64,000 bases of DNA from UBA721 sp002705165 (GTDB lineage: Bacteria; Planctomycetota; Planctomycetia; Pirellulales; Pirellulaceae): contig JBJLEF010000004.1 of NCBI GenBank assembly GCA_045565995.1, positions 62,001-126,000 on the forward strand, written 5' to 3'. The position numbers were made by a program, and so were the translations under genes. Every line of letters begins with the position of its first letter. The stretch's first letter is position 1. The notes under the pieces are model-generated. The model saw nothing but the letters and a program-made list of their open reading frames with translations, had not been told where the DNA came from and made no database searches. This document shows positions 42,453-51,801 of this stretch, piece after piece.

Positions 42453-44387
42453 ATGGCTGAAGGCGAAAAAATCATCGGCATCGACCTAGGGACCACTAAT
42501 TCCGTAGTAGCCGTAGTTGAAGGATCAGATTCTAAAGTTATTCCGAACCCTGAAGGAAGTCGGCTGACCCCTAGTGTGGTGGCCTATTCCGATGGCGGTG
42601 AAACGCACGTCGGCGAACCGGCACGTCGGCAGGCGGTTACCAACCCCCAACGAACCGTTTACTCAGTAAAACGATTTATGGGTCGTCGCTTTGCAGAAAC
42701 CACTGACGCGGACAAGATGGTGCCCTATGAAGTGAGTAAGGGTGAAAATGGATATACACAAATTCGAATTGATGGTCAGGACTACACTCCCCAGGAGGTC
42801 TCGGCCAAGACACTTCGTAAATTAAAGGAAGCCGCTGAATCCTATCTTGGACACAAGGTCAACAAAGCGGTTATCACGGTACCCGCCTATTTCAATGATG
42901 CTCAACGCCAAGCGACAAAGGACGCGGGACAAATTGCCGGTTTGGAAGTGGCGCGAATCATCAATGAACCCACAGCCGCAGCGTTGGCATATGGATTAGA
43001 TAAAAAGTCGGATGAACGGATAGTCGTGTTTGATCTGGGTGGCGGTACATTCGACGTTTCGGTGTTGGAGGTTGCTGATACTGACAGTGACGATGGCCAG
43101 AGTCGGGTTTTTCAAGTGGTTTCCACCTCTGGCGATACTCAACTCGGTGGGGATGATTTCGACGAAGCATTAATCAACTATGTTGCAGATCAGTTCAAAG
43201 CGGACAATGGCGTCGATCTACGTAAAGACACCATGGCCCTGCAACGCCTACAGGAAGCATGTGAGAAAGCGAAGAAAGAACTGAGTAGCGTCCCGTCGAC
43301 AGATCTGAATTTACCCTTCATCACCGCGGATGCGAACGGCCCAAAACATCTGCAGGTGACTATTACAAAGGCCAAATTCGAGGAACTGATCGATGACCTG
43401 GTAACGCGTTGTCGCAAGCCGGTTGAGCAGGCGTTGTCTGATGCGGGGTTTAGTCCATCAGATATTGATGAAGTTGTATTGGTCGGAGGTTCGACGCGGG
43501 TTCCTAAAGTAAGGGAAATGGTGCAGTCTATCTTTGGCAAAGCGCCCCATCAGGGTGTCAATCCAGATGAGGTCGTTGCCTTGGGTGCAGCAATTCAAGG
43601 TAGTGTACTGGCTGGAGATCGTACCGACGTGCTGCTTCTGGATGTCACGCCGCTGACGCTGGGGATAGAAACAGAGGGTGGTGTCCTGACGCCGATCGTG
43701 GAAAGAAATACGACCATCCCGGTTGAGAAGACGCAGGTGTTTAGCACGGCAGCTGACAATCAACCAGCGGTCACCGTTAAAGTCTTTCAGGGTGAACGAA
43801 AGATGGCGGCTAACAATAAAGTACTCGGAGAGTTTAATTTAGAGGGTATTCCACCGGCACCACGCGGCGTACCGCAAATTGAAGTTAAGTTTGATATTGA
43901 CCAAAACGGGATTCTGAATGTTTCTGCAAAAGACCTCGGCACTCAGAAGGAAGCGAGCGTAAGAATCGAAGATTCTGCCGGCTTGGACGATTCCGAAATC
44001 GATCGAATGAGGCAGGACGCGGAGGATCATGCCGAAGAGGACAAGAAACAGTTCGAACTAGTTGAAGCTCGGAATAAGGCGGACCAGTTGGTTTACCAGA
44101 TGGAAAAGCTTATCGAAGAAAATGCCGAGAAACTATCGGAAGACGATTTAGCTCCTGTGAAGGCCTCCGTTGATAAAGTTAAAGAATCCGCCAAGGGTGA
44201 AGATAAGGATGTCATTAATAGTGCTGTTGCAGACTTGGAGCAAACGTCTCAGGCCTTGTCTCAGGTTCTGTATCAGGCAAGTCAGGCCGACGCCGGCTCT
44301 GATGAGAGTTCCGAGGACGTCAAGGATGATGATGCCATCGATGCGGAATTTGAAGTAAAGTCGGATGAGGAAGCTGACACGGAATAA
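42453..44387 (+). CDS. dnaK: Hsp70 chaperone DnaK
   Basis: 644 residues from ATG 42453. The ATPase domain has IGIDLGTTNSVV, VITVPAYFNDAQRQ, IINEPTAAALAYG, DLGGGTFDVS and VGGSTRVPKV. The substrate-binding domain starts at about 395 and the lid is followed by an acidic tail. The DnaK ending EEVD-like motif is absent, replaced by an acidic EEADTE. A GTG three codons before (42444), with AGGAG 4 bases upstream, or an upstream ATG at 42396 are other starts. The chaperone folds and protects proteins under stress. The sigma-54-type promoter lies upstream. Confidence 0.96.
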   Translation: MAEGEKIIGIDLGTTNSVVAVVEGSDSKVIPNPEGSRLTPSVVAYSDGGETHVGEPARRQAVTNPQRTVYSVKRFMGRRFAETTDADKMVPYEVSKGENGYTQIRIDGQDYTPQEVSAKTLRKLKEAAESYLGHKVNKAVITVPAYFNDAQRQATKDAGQIAGLEVARIINEPTAAALAYGLDKKSDERIVVFDLGGGTFDVSVLEVADTDSDDGQSRVFQVVSTSGDTQLGGDDFDEALINYVADQFKADNGVDLRKDTMALQRLQEACEKAKKELSSVPSTDLNLPFITADANGPKHLQVTITKAKFEELIDDLVTRCRKPVEQALSDAGFSPSDIDEVVLVGGSTRVPKVREMVQSIFGKAPHQGVNPDEVVALGAAIQGSVLAGDRTDVLLLDVTPLTLGIETEGGVLTPIVERNTTIPVEKTQVFSTAADNQPAVTVKVFQGERKMAANNKVLGEFNLEGIPPAPRGVPQIEVKFDIDQNGILNVSAKDLGTQKEASVRIEDSAGLDDSEIDRMRQDAEDHAEEDKKQFELVEARNKADQLVYQMEKLIEENAEKLSEDDLAPVKASVDKVKESAKGEDKDVINSAVADLEQTSQALSQVLYQASQADAGSDESSEDVKDDDAIDAEFEVKSDEEADTE

Positions 44388-44399
44388 ATGTAGCCCACG

Positions 44400-44430
44400 A
44401 AAAAAGGGGGCATCATCGTGATGCCCCCTT
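44400..44430. terminator. Bidirectional terminator between dnaK and the DUF6800-like gene
   Basis: A perfect 10-bp stem GGGGGCATCA / TGATGCCCCC with a three-base loop, extended by A-T pairs. Six T's follow on the minus strand and TTTGT on the plus strand. It can stop both convergent transcripts, more strongly that from the right. Confidence 0.88.
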
Positions 44431-44451
44431 TGTGGTGTCTTGTTTGGTAGC

Positions 44452-44634
44452 CTACTTGTCAGTGCTCCAGTTCTCCTGAACTACTTCATAGCCAGGAGTC
44501 AGGGCACGCACCTTATTCATGACTTCAGCTTGGGCTTGACCGGTCGTCTTCTTGAATTTCTCTTCAAGCTTCTCTAGTTTCTGCTTGCGTTTTCGACGTC
44601 GACGAATTTCTTTCGCTCTTTCACTTTTACCCAC
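44452..44634 (-). CDS. Small basic protein, DUF6800-like
   Basis: 60 residues from GTG 44634, which has AGAGGA about 7 bases upstream. A longer reading from 44685 has no better site. The sequence GKSERAKEIRRRRKRKQKLEK, an Arg/Lys-rich helix, then MNKVRALTPGY, resembles the DUF6800 family I associate with planctomycetes. Function unknown; it may bind RNA, as the helix is strongly basic. It is divergent from rpsA and is closed by a strong terminator. Confidence 0.7.
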   Translation of the reverse strand: MGKSERAKEIRRRRKRKQKLEKLEEKFKKTTGQAQAEVMNKVRALTPGYEVVQENWSTDK

Positions 44635-44761
44635 TATTAGTCCTCTTAATCTATGGTGAATGGTGTGCTCGTCAGAGAGCGGCATCTCGCTTAGCGGCCC
44701 ACTGTTCTTTCCCTTTTATCATTGAATTGCCGGCACGTCAATCACCGAAGTTGTTTTAGCG

Positions 44762-44790
44762 TTGTCGCTTTGCAATCGCAATGATAGACT
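44762..44790 (+). promoter_or_regulatory. Possible sigma-70-type promoter of rpsA
   Basis: TTGTCG and TAGACT are spaced by 17 bases, about 160 bases before the rpsA start. This is a fair -35/-10 pair by eye, but chance occurrence cannot be excluded. The 316-base gap between the divergent genes contains no other recognised feature. Confidence 0.35.
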
Positions 44791-44949
44791 GACATGTTCG
44801 ACCTGACGGTGTTTTACCTGCCTAACGTAGGGCAGGATCGTTGCAGGCCTAATCCGTCCCGATCTATCGCGTGTATAGGCTCGGGCAGAATGCCTAAAAA
44901 GGGTGCGTTGCCCTACCGGCATTCAACATTTCAAAGAAATACAAACACA

Positions 44950-47184
44950 ATGGTAAACCGTAATTTAATCCGTTCATTAGAAGATGATAGCCTAGAAACT
45001 GAGCTTCAGGGACTGTTTGGTGGGGAAGCTGAATCCTCGTTTGATTTGGCGTTGGAACAGGAAGCTGATTTTGAAGTTAATAATATCATCGATGGGAAAA
45101 TCGTTTCATTCGATGATGAATATGTCGTAATCGATGTAGGCTTTAAAAGCGAGGGTTCTATTAGTCGCAATGAATGGGGCCAAGATGACGATCAGCCTGA
45201 GGTTGGTGGATCTGTACAGGTCCTTATTGAGGAAGTCGAAGATGAATTTGGCCCCGCCAATGATCCTCACGGCATGGTTTCTCTGAGCAAGCGTAAAGCT
45301 GAAAAAATCTTGGCTTGGACCGCCATGATGGAGAAGATTGACGAAGGTCAAATCGTCAAAGGGACGGTTACCCGAAAAATCAAGGGCGGTTTGCTGGTAG
45401 ACATCGGCGTCAATGTTTTCTTGCCGGCTAGTCAGGTTGATATTCGCCGACCTAACGACATTGCTGATTACATTGGTCAGGAAGTCGAATGTGAAGTGCT
45501 CAAGATTGATGAAGCTCGACGGAATATTGTCGTCTCACGCCGTTCGATGATCGAACGTCAGCGACGAGCCCAACGTGAAGCATTGTTGGCCGAATTGACT
45601 GAAGGTGAATTACGTAAAGGTGTTGTTAAGAATATTGCAGATTTCGGTGCATTCGTTGACCTCGGCGGTATCGACGGACTCCTCCATATCACTGATATGA
45701 GCTGGGAACGAATCGGGCATCCCTCAGAGATGGTCTCCATTGACCAGGAAATTGAAGTGATGATCCTTAAGATCGATCACGAAAAAGAAAAAATCGCTCT
45801 GGGTATGAAACAGAAATCAGCCAACCCTTGGGAAGGTATCGAAGAGCGATATCCTGTTAATACCAAAGTGGAAGGTGAAGTTGTCAACGTAATGAGCTAC
45901 GGTGCATTCGTGAAGCTTGAAGCCGGTATAGAAGGACTCGTGCATATCAGTGAGATGTCCTGGACCAAGCGTATCAATCATCCGAACGAAATGGTCCAAA
46001 TAGGGGATGAGATTGACGTCGTCATTCTGGCAATTGATAAAGGCGGTCAGCAACTCTCGCTTGGTATGAAGCAAACGCAAGCTAATCCATGGGAAGAAGT
46101 TGAGAAGAGTTATCCTATCGACACAGTTGTTAAAGGGCGTGTTCGAAATCTCACGAATTATGGAGCTTTTATCGAACTCGAAGAAGGGATAGATGGACTG
46201 TTGCACGTTTCAGATATTTCTTGGACTCGTAAGATTGGGCATCCTAATGAGGTGCTTGAAAAAGGACAGGAGATCGAATGTAAAGTTCTTTCGATGGATA
46301 TTGAACGCCGTCGAATCGCCCTCGGTATTAAACAGTTGGATGCAGATCCCTGGACGACGGATATCCCGGAACGTTACAAACCAGGCCAGAAAATTACTGG
46401 TAGTGTGACGAAAATCACCAACTTTGGCGTGTTTATCGGATTAGAAGACGGGCTAGAAGGCCTACTGCATATCTCTGAAATGACAGATGAACAAGTAGAA
46501 GATCCGGAAACGCTGGTTAAAGTAGGCGAAGAAATCGAGGTGAAGGTTCTGCGTGTTGATACAGAAGATCGCAAGATCGGTTTGTCTCGGAAACGCGTTG
46601 ACTGGACCCCCGAACAGGAAGCGAAAGCTAAGGCTAACGAAGAGGTCGCTGATGGCACGGATGAAGATCTGAAGGGCGGTCTCGGTGGCGATGGTCCTCT
46701 CTTCCAAGTTCCGAGTGAAGAAGCTGGTGAAGAAGCTGGTGAAGAAGCTGGTGAAGAAGCTGGTGAAGAAGCTGGTGAAGAAGCTGGTGAAGAAGCTGGT
46801 GAAGAAGCTGGTGAAGAAGCTGGTGAAGAAGCTGGTGAAGAAGCTGGTGAAGAAGCTGGTGAAGAAGCTGGTGAAGAAGCTGGTGAAGAAGCTGGTGAAG
46901 AAGCTGGTGAAGAAGCTGGTGAAGAAGCTGGTGAAGAAGCTGGTGAAGAAGCTGGTGAAGAAGCTGGTGAAGAAGCTGGTGAAGAAGCTGGTGAAGAAGC
47001 TGGTGAAGAAGCTGGTGAAGAAGCTGGTGAAGAAGCTGGTGAAGAAGCTGGTGAAGAAGCTGGTGAAGAAGCTGCAGAAGAAGCTGGTGAAGAAGCTGGT
47101 GAAGAAGCTGGTGAAGAAGCTGCAGAAGAAGCCGGTGACGATGGTGCCGATTCTGAGGGCTCTGACGACAGCGAAGACGCGTAA
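44950..47184 (+). CDS. rpsA: 30S ribosomal protein S1 with acidic repeat tail
   Basis: 744 residues from ATG 44950; an upstream in-frame start would add 52 residues unlike any S1. Six S1 OB-fold domains occupy about 30-540. Domain 1 holds NNIIDGKIVSFDDEY, domains 3-6 carry GAFVDLGG, GAFVKLEAG, GAFIELEEG and GVFIGLEDG, and each repeats LLHISEM-type strands. S1 delivers mRNA to the 30S subunit. From about 590 the chain becomes a 35-fold repeat of Glu-Glu-Ala-Gly ending in an acidic tail. Ordinary S1 has no such extension. A strong terminator follows. Confidence 0.95.
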   Translation: MVNRNLIRSLEDDSLETELQGLFGGEAESSFDLALEQEADFEVNNIIDGKIVSFDDEYVVIDVGFKSEGSISRNEWGQDDDQPEVGGSVQVLIEEVEDEFGPANDPHGMVSLSKRKAEKILAWTAMMEKIDEGQIVKGTVTRKIKGGLLVDIGVNVFLPASQVDIRRPNDIADYIGQEVECEVLKIDEARRNIVVSRRSMIERQRRAQREALLAELTEGELRKGVVKNIADFGAFVDLGGIDGLLHITDMSWERIGHPSEMVSIDQEIEVMILKIDHEKEKIALGMKQKSANPWEGIEERYPVNTKVEGEVVNVMSYGAFVKLEAGIEGLVHISEMSWTKRINHPNEMVQIGDEIDVVILAIDKGGQQLSLGMKQTQANPWEEVEKSYPIDTVVKGRVRNLTNYGAFIELEEGIDGLLHVSDISWTRKIGHPNEVLEKGQEIECKVLSMDIERRRIALGIKQLDADPWTTDIPERYKPGQKITGSVTKITNFGVFIGLEDGLEGLLHISEMTDEQVEDPETLVKVGEEIEVKVLRVDTEDRKIGLSRKRVDWTPEQEAKAKANEEVADGTDEDLKGGLGGDGPLFQVPSEEAGEEAGEEAGEEAGEEAGEEAGEEAGEEAGEEAGEEAGEEAGEEAGEEAGEEAGEEAGEEAGEEAGEEAGEEAGEEAGEEAGEEAGEEAGEEAGEEAGEEAGEEAGEEAGEEAGEEAAEEAGEEAGEEAGEEAAEEAGDDGADSEGSDDSEDA
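46717..47136 (+). repeat. 35-copy 12-bp tandem repeat inside rpsA
   Basis: The unit GAAGAAGCTGGT is repeated 35 times in a row without interruption. Thirty-two copies are identical and three near the 3' end carry GCTGCA or GCCGGT. It encodes Glu-Glu-Ala-Gly. The same tract is also open in the next frame as Lys-Lys-Leu-Val. Perfect tandem copies of this length are prone to slippage; changes in copy number keep frame because the unit is 12 bases. Confidence 0.97.
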
Positions 47185-47218
47185 AGCTAGATAAACCTGT
47201 CGGGTTAGGTCGTTATAA

Positions 47219-47256
47219 CCGTGTTCACCGCACTAGTCGGTGAACACGGTTTTTTT
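47219..47256 (+). terminator. Rho-independent terminator of rpsA
   Basis: A perfect 12-bp stem, CCGTGTTCACCG and CGGTGAACACGG, with a 7-base loop and then TTTTTTT, begins about 35 bases after the rpsA stop. Confidence 0.95.
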
Positions 47257-47392
47257 GTTGCCTCCGCTATACGGCAATTTAGCGGTGTAACTATGTAATT
47301 TTGGAGGCGTTGCGGTTGTTGAGATATTTACGACGATAAGTTTTGCAGATGGATATCAAAGTTTTTAGAAACGCATAGGATGCCCCCCTTCC

Positions 47393-48262
47393 ATGTCTAC
47401 TGCAACAATAAGTCGTCAGCGTGTAGCTCAAAGTCCGCTCGAAATTTACCTTCGTGACATTAATGAGACGGATTTACTTACGGCCGATCAAGAGAAGTCC
47501 CTAGCTCGTCGAGTTCAAAAAGGTGATGCTGAGGCCCGTGACTGGATGGTTCGAGCCAATTTGCGCCTAGTCGTAAATATAGCACGAAACTACAACAATC
47601 GTGGCTTGGCTTTTCAGGACCTCATTGAAGAGGGTAACCTGGGGCTGATGCGGGCGGTAGAAGGATTTGACCCTGAGATGGGTACTCGTTTCAGTACCTA
47701 CGCAAGTTATTGGATTAAGCAATCTATCAAAAGAGCTCTTATCAATTCTGCCAAAACCATTCGTATTCCAGCCTATATGGTTGAGCTCCTTTCCAAATGG
47801 CGTCGTGCTGGTAATCGCCTTTTAGATACGTTGGGCCGAACGGGATCAAACGAAGAAATCGCAAGGTTATTGGGGGTCGAACGTCGGAAGCTCCCTATGA
47901 TACGCAAGGCCATTAAGGTTTATAATAGCACACCACATACAGACAACCGTGAGGACGGTTGGACGCTTGGTGATATCGTTGCGGACGAACGCACGGATAC
48001 GCCGGAAAACGAGTTAATCAAGGCGGATGCGTTACAACACGTGATGCAACGTTTGGATGAAATGGAAGAACGTGAAAAGTTAGTTCTTGAAATGCGATAC
48101 GGATTGAACGGTCGTGAACCGCATACGCTGAAAGAAATTGGAAGTCGCTTGGGATTGACACGAGAACGTGTAAGACAAATTGAGGTGGCGGCATTGGGGC
48201 GTCTTGCTGACGATCTCAAGGCTCCCATGGAACGCCGTTATTTTGATCGAACCCCGGAGTAG
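47393..48262 (+). CDS. Sigma-70-family RNA polymerase sigma factor (RpoD/SigA-like)
   Basis: 289 residues: region 1.2 (SPLEIYLRDINETDLLTADQE), region 2 (ANLRLVVNIARNYNNRGL, FQDLIEEGNLGLMRAV, GTRFSTYASYWIKQSI), region 3 and region 4 (EREKLVLEMRYGL, LKEIGSRLGLTRERVRQIE). It lacks region 1.1 and has no long non-conserved insert, so it is a short group 1 or group 2 factor. The downstream apt start lies 10 bases after its stop. Confidence 0.92.
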   Translation: MSTATISRQRVAQSPLEIYLRDINETDLLTADQEKSLARRVQKGDAEARDWMVRANLRLVVNIARNYNNRGLAFQDLIEEGNLGLMRAVEGFDPEMGTRFSTYASYWIKQSIKRALINSAKTIRIPAYMVELLSKWRRAGNRLLDTLGRTGSNEEIARLLGVERRKLPMIRKAIKVYNSTPHTDNREDGWTLGDIVADERTDTPENELIKADALQHVMQRLDEMEEREKLVLEMRYGLNGREPHTLKEIGSRLGLTRERVRQIEVAALGRLADDLKAPMERRYFDRTPE

Positions 48263-48272
48263 AAAAAATACG

Positions 48273-48785
48273 ATGGACCTCAACGAATTCATTCGCGATG
48301 TCGCAGACTTCCCTGTGGATGGAGTCGTGTTTAAGGATATCTGTCCGCTATTGCAGAATACAGCAGCTTTTCGATATGCCGTTAATGCAATGGTGGAGCA
48401 GGTCAGTGAGCTGGATGTTGACGTGATAGCGGCTCCAGATGCAAGAGGGTTTATTTTTGGCGTGCCGATGGCGTTGGCCCTGAATCTCCCATTTGTTCCC
48501 ATTCGTAAGTCTGGCAAACTACCCTACCAAACTTCATCTTTTAGCTACGAGCTCGAATATGGTAGTGACACTTTAGAAATGCACGTGGACGCTATTCAAA
48601 TGGGACAACATGTATTGCTGGTCGATGATCTGTTAGCCACCGGAGGAACGATTGCTGCCTGCGGGAGTTTGGTAGAACAACAGGGCGGCATTATAGCTGG
48701 TTATAGTTTTTTGATCGAGTTGGAGTTTCTTTCCGGCCGGGAAAAGCTAGGCAACGCGGAAATTCATCGCCTATTGTCGTATTGA
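48273..48785 (+). CDS. apt: Adenine phosphoribosyltransferase
   Basis: 170 residues from ATG 48273; a longer frame inside the sigma gene is rejected because it adds 31 non-homologous residues. It has the family opening RDVADFPVDGVVFKDICPLL, the PRPP-binding VLLVDDLLATGGT, and ARGFIFG. The enzyme salvages adenine to AMP. The end lies one base from the convergent sulfatase gene. Confidence 0.95.
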   Translation: MDLNEFIRDVADFPVDGVVFKDICPLLQNTAAFRYAVNAMVEQVSELDVDVIAAPDARGFIFGVPMALALNLPFVPIRKSGKLPYQTSSFSYELEYGSDTLEMHVDAIQMGQHVLLVDDLLATGGTIAACGSLVEQQGGIIAGYSFLIELEFLSGREKLGNAEIHRLLSY

Positions 48786-50222
48786 CTATCGATGATCTTG
48801 GAATAGATCGGCTGTTTTCAATTGAGAACGAATTCTCCATTCGCGTAATTCCGCCAGCATTTCTGACTTTGCTCCTTCGGAAGCTTCATCCTCCCAAAGA
48901 TTTCTCAGCTCTTGCGGATCGTTCTCCAAATCGAAAAGTTGACCGTAGGGTTCGTCTAAAAAGTGAACGAGCTTCCATTTGTCACTTCGAACCATTGTCA
49001 TAAAGTCGGCGTGCGTCAAAATACCATCCTTAGCCTGTTCTGCATAAACATAATCGCGACCCGACCAATCGCCTCCCTTAAGAGCAGGTAACATTGTGAC
49101 GGCTTCCATGGTTGCGGGTGTTTCTATACCAGCCAAGTCGAGTATGGTTGGGCCGAGATCCATTTGTTGGCAGAGTGAATCCACGACGTGACCAGCCGGA
49201 AACCTTCCCGGTGACCAGACGATTAGCGGGATTTTGGTAATGAGGTCATACATCGTCCATTTCTGACTATGTCCATGGTCCGTTAGGCAATCCCCGTGGT
49301 CGCTGGTGAAGATAATAACTGAGTTGTCTAGATAACCATTACGGTCCAGGGATTCGACAATTTCGCCGACCTTTTCGTCGATCATGGTGACGTTAGCACA
49401 GTAGTAGGCTCGCTGACGATGGCGTTGTTCCTGCGTTGGTGTGAGAGGCATAATAACGGAGTCATGGTCTATTTTACTATTATGGTCCCTTAACTCCTTG
49501 AAGGGTGGTGGTTGGTTGTCCAATTCATCCTGCGACACCTCATAAAGGGGCAGGTCTTTGGCGAGATAGGGTTCTGCATAACGCATCACCGGATCGTAAG
49601 GGGGATGGGGCCCGGGGAAGCCTATTTGCAGGAAGAGTGGTTTGGGGTCTGTGTGCGGATGGGCATCTAACCACCAGCAGGCCATGTCTCCAACAAAGTT
49701 ATCAGGATGAGCATCTTCGGGTAGTTCCCACTCGAAGGAGCCAAGGCGATCAGCGTAATCATCTAATCCGCGATACATTTCACGTTGTTGCTTGACGAGA
49801 CCGCGGAACCGGAGGGCTTTATCCCACTCGTCAAAATAATAACGACCCTCTAGATAACGATCCTTGTTCTCGACGACATATCGCTCGTCAAATCCCAGCG
49901 GTGTTTCGAATGGCCAGGTATGCATCTTACCCACATTGGTACAGTGGTAACCGGACTCATTGAGCAACTCGATCCAACTACGTCTCCAGCGATCGGCGTT
50001 CTTAAGGATTCCAGTGGTATGCGGAAAGTAGCCCTTAAAAAGACTGGCACGCGCTGGCGCACACGATGCCGCGGTGACATGGCAACCAGTGAAACTGACT
50101 CCTTCCTTGACCAGCCTATCCAGATTGGGAGTGTCCATGTAATCGAAACCGAGCGATGAGATCGTGTCAAATCTTTGCTGATCGGTAATGATGAAAATGA
50201 TATTTGGACGTTCCGTGCTCAT
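48786..50222 (-). CDS. Sulfatase (formylglycine-dependent), no signal peptide
   Basis: 478 residues. The sulfatase signature CAPAR at 54-58 supplies the cysteine converted to formylglycine, and FIITDQQ with Asp14 starts the metal site. IIFTSDHGDCLTDHGH is the second metal-binding block. Hydrolyses a sulfate ester; the substrate is unknown. There is no signal peptide, so cytoplasmic action or a missing upstream start must be considered. Planctomycetes carry many such enzymes for sulfated algal polysaccharides. Confidence 0.93.
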   Translation of the reverse strand: MSTERPNIIFIITDQQRFDTISSLGFDYMDTPNLDRLVKEGVSFTGCHVTAASCAPARASLFKGYFPHTTGILKNADRWRRSWIELLNESGYHCTNVGKMHTWPFETPLGFDERYVVENKDRYLEGRYYFDEWDKALRFRGLVKQQREMYRGLDDYADRLGSFEWELPEDAHPDNFVGDMACWWLDAHPHTDPKPLFLQIGFPGPHPPYDPVMRYAEPYLAKDLPLYEVSQDELDNQPPPFKELRDHNSKIDHDSVIMPLTPTQEQRHRQRAYYCANVTMIDEKVGEIVESLDRNGYLDNSVIIFTSDHGDCLTDHGHSQKWTMYDLITKIPLIVWSPGRFPAGHVVDSLCQQMDLGPTILDLAGIETPATMEAVTMLPALKGGDWSGRDYVYAEQAKDGILTHADFMTMVRSDKWKLVHFLDEPYGQLFDLENDPQELRNLWEDEASEGAKSEMLAELREWRIRSQLKTADLFQDHR

Positions 50223-50455
50223 GGCGGTCTCTCATATTCAACCGGGAAATTCATTCTGACAAACTAGGTCCTCTCCATGATAGCTAACGAAAAACCTTTT
50301 TCGAAGTGGGGATTAGTGAACCTAAAGGATTCGTTGACGTTAAAGATAACCCTTTAAAAGTTGTAAAAATAAGCAGAAATAGTTAATAAATGCGAGGGCC
50401 GGACGATTTTCTTAATAACAACTAACACGTTTCTCGTTCATCAAAGGAAATTACG

Positions 50456-51649
50456 ATGTTTAGGACCCTTAGCAATCAGTGCATCGCGGCATTGTTTCTT
50501 GCTTTAAGTTCGTTCGGCATCGCCGAAGCGACCGAAGATAATCCTCTACGCGAGGCGTTGACGCAGGATGACAGCCAGCGGGTTACTTTTCCCGACAACG
50601 GTTTTGTTCGTCGCGCGTCCTACATCACATTGCAGGATACTGACACAGAGTCAGTTCTTAACCAAACCGAGGAGGTGGACCCATTAAGAATCGACGATCA
50701 AACAACGATCGATCCCAATCAAACCCAATTAGAGGGTGAGATTGTTGTGGTTGGTGAAACCATCATGGAAGGTGAGGTGGTTACTGGTGATTGTGCCACT
50801 GGACTTTGCGGAACTCGGCTTGGCATCTGTGCTGATGGCTGCTTGATTCCGTGTCCTCGCATTCAATGGGAAAGGTACACGTTTTTCAGTGGGGTTAACG
50901 CTTTTACTGGTCCATTAAATCGCGGCGGTCAAGGTAGCTTTGGATTCATGGAGGGGTTTAATTACGGACGTGATCTTAACTACGTCGGGCAGGGCCGACT
51001 ATCCGCTCAATTAGGTATGCGGGCCACGCAGACGAATCTTTCAGGGTCTGACGTCACGAATGAAGATCGCAAGCAGATATTTCTCACCGCGGGGATTTTC
51101 AGACGTGCGGATTGGGGACTTCAAGGAGGTGCCGTTGTGGATTACCTACATGATGATTGGTATTACGATCTTGATCTGATTCAGGTTCGTACCGAAATAA
51201 GTTGGCAGTATCCGGATTCTCATGAGCTTGGTATTTGGATGGCATTTGATTCTGACCATGGCCGTACGAACTCTTTAGTCGGAAAAATTAATCCGTCGAT
51301 CGTGACGGAGGATTGGGAATCAACGGATCTTTACGCATTCTTTCTGCGGAAATCAATTCCGTCGGCTGGGATAACGGGGCGTATTATGGGTGGGTTCACT
51401 GGTAATAAAGACGGTTTGCTGGGAATAGATTGTTCAGTCCCGGTGAATGAGAAGTGGACCATTGAGGCTAACGCAATGTATCTCATTCCGGAAGAAGGAT
51501 CAGCGACGACGGGCTATTCGGAAGAGGCCTGGAATATAGGTTTTAATTTCGTTTACTACCCGGGTTGTAGGTCGACTTACGATGTGGATTATAACCGTCC
51601 GCTATTTGACGTCGGATCGAATGGTAATTTCTTTGTTGATCGCAAATAA
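50456..51649 (+). CDS. Predicted outer-membrane beta-barrel protein (planctomycete family)
   Basis: 397 residues with a signal peptide (LSNQCIAALFLALSSFGIAEA) and a good AAGGAAA ribosome site. After a Cys-rich stretch (CATGLCGTRLGICADGC) the chain is rich in aromatic beta strands with alternating pattern (WERYTFFSGVNAF, GLQGGAVVDYLHDDWYYD, IGFNFVYYPG). This is typical of an outer-membrane or surface barrel; I recall a similar planctomycete-only family (DUF6666) but have not verified that. It is followed by a terminator. Confidence 0.65.
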   Translation: MFRTLSNQCIAALFLALSSFGIAEATEDNPLREALTQDDSQRVTFPDNGFVRRASYITLQDTDTESVLNQTEEVDPLRIDDQTTIDPNQTQLEGEIVVVGETIMEGEVVTGDCATGLCGTRLGICADGCLIPCPRIQWERYTFFSGVNAFTGPLNRGGQGSFGFMEGFNYGRDLNYVGQGRLSAQLGMRATQTNLSGSDVTNEDRKQIFLTAGIFRRADWGLQGGAVVDYLHDDWYYDLDLIQVRTEISWQYPDSHELGIWMAFDSDHGRTNSLVGKINPSIVTEDWESTDLYAFFLRKSIPSAGITGRIMGGFTGNKDGLLGIDCSVPVNEKWTIEANAMYLIPEEGSATTGYSEEAWNIGFNFVYYPGCRSTYDVDYNRPLFDVGSNGNFFVDRK

Positions 51650-51685
51650 GGTTAACCCAACGTGTTTGTTGTAGGCTTCGGCCGG

Positions 51686-51713
51686 AAACCCGTCTTTATA
51701 GACGGGTTTTTTT
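51686..51713 (+). terminator. Rho-independent terminator after the outer-membrane protein gene
   Basis: Stem AAACCCGTC and GACGGGTTT with a six-base TTTATA loop, followed by T's, lies about 37 bases after the stop. Confidence 0.93.
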
Positions 51714-51801
51714 ATTTAGTTACGACATATTCAGCTTGCTAGAACCCAAGTAGAATAACGGTTTCCCATTTAACTCATTTTCAGAAACGTTAAAGATCTA
51801 A

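Noticed and set aside
44794..44949. Longer rpsA start adding 52 residues
   Set aside because: The extra residues do not resemble S1, and the ATG at 44950 begins where S1 proteins do.
46685..47194. Plus-strand Lys-Lys-Leu-Val frame inside rpsA as a separate gene
   Set aside because: It is the second reading frame of the 12-bp repeat array and has no ribosome site; kept only as an observation.
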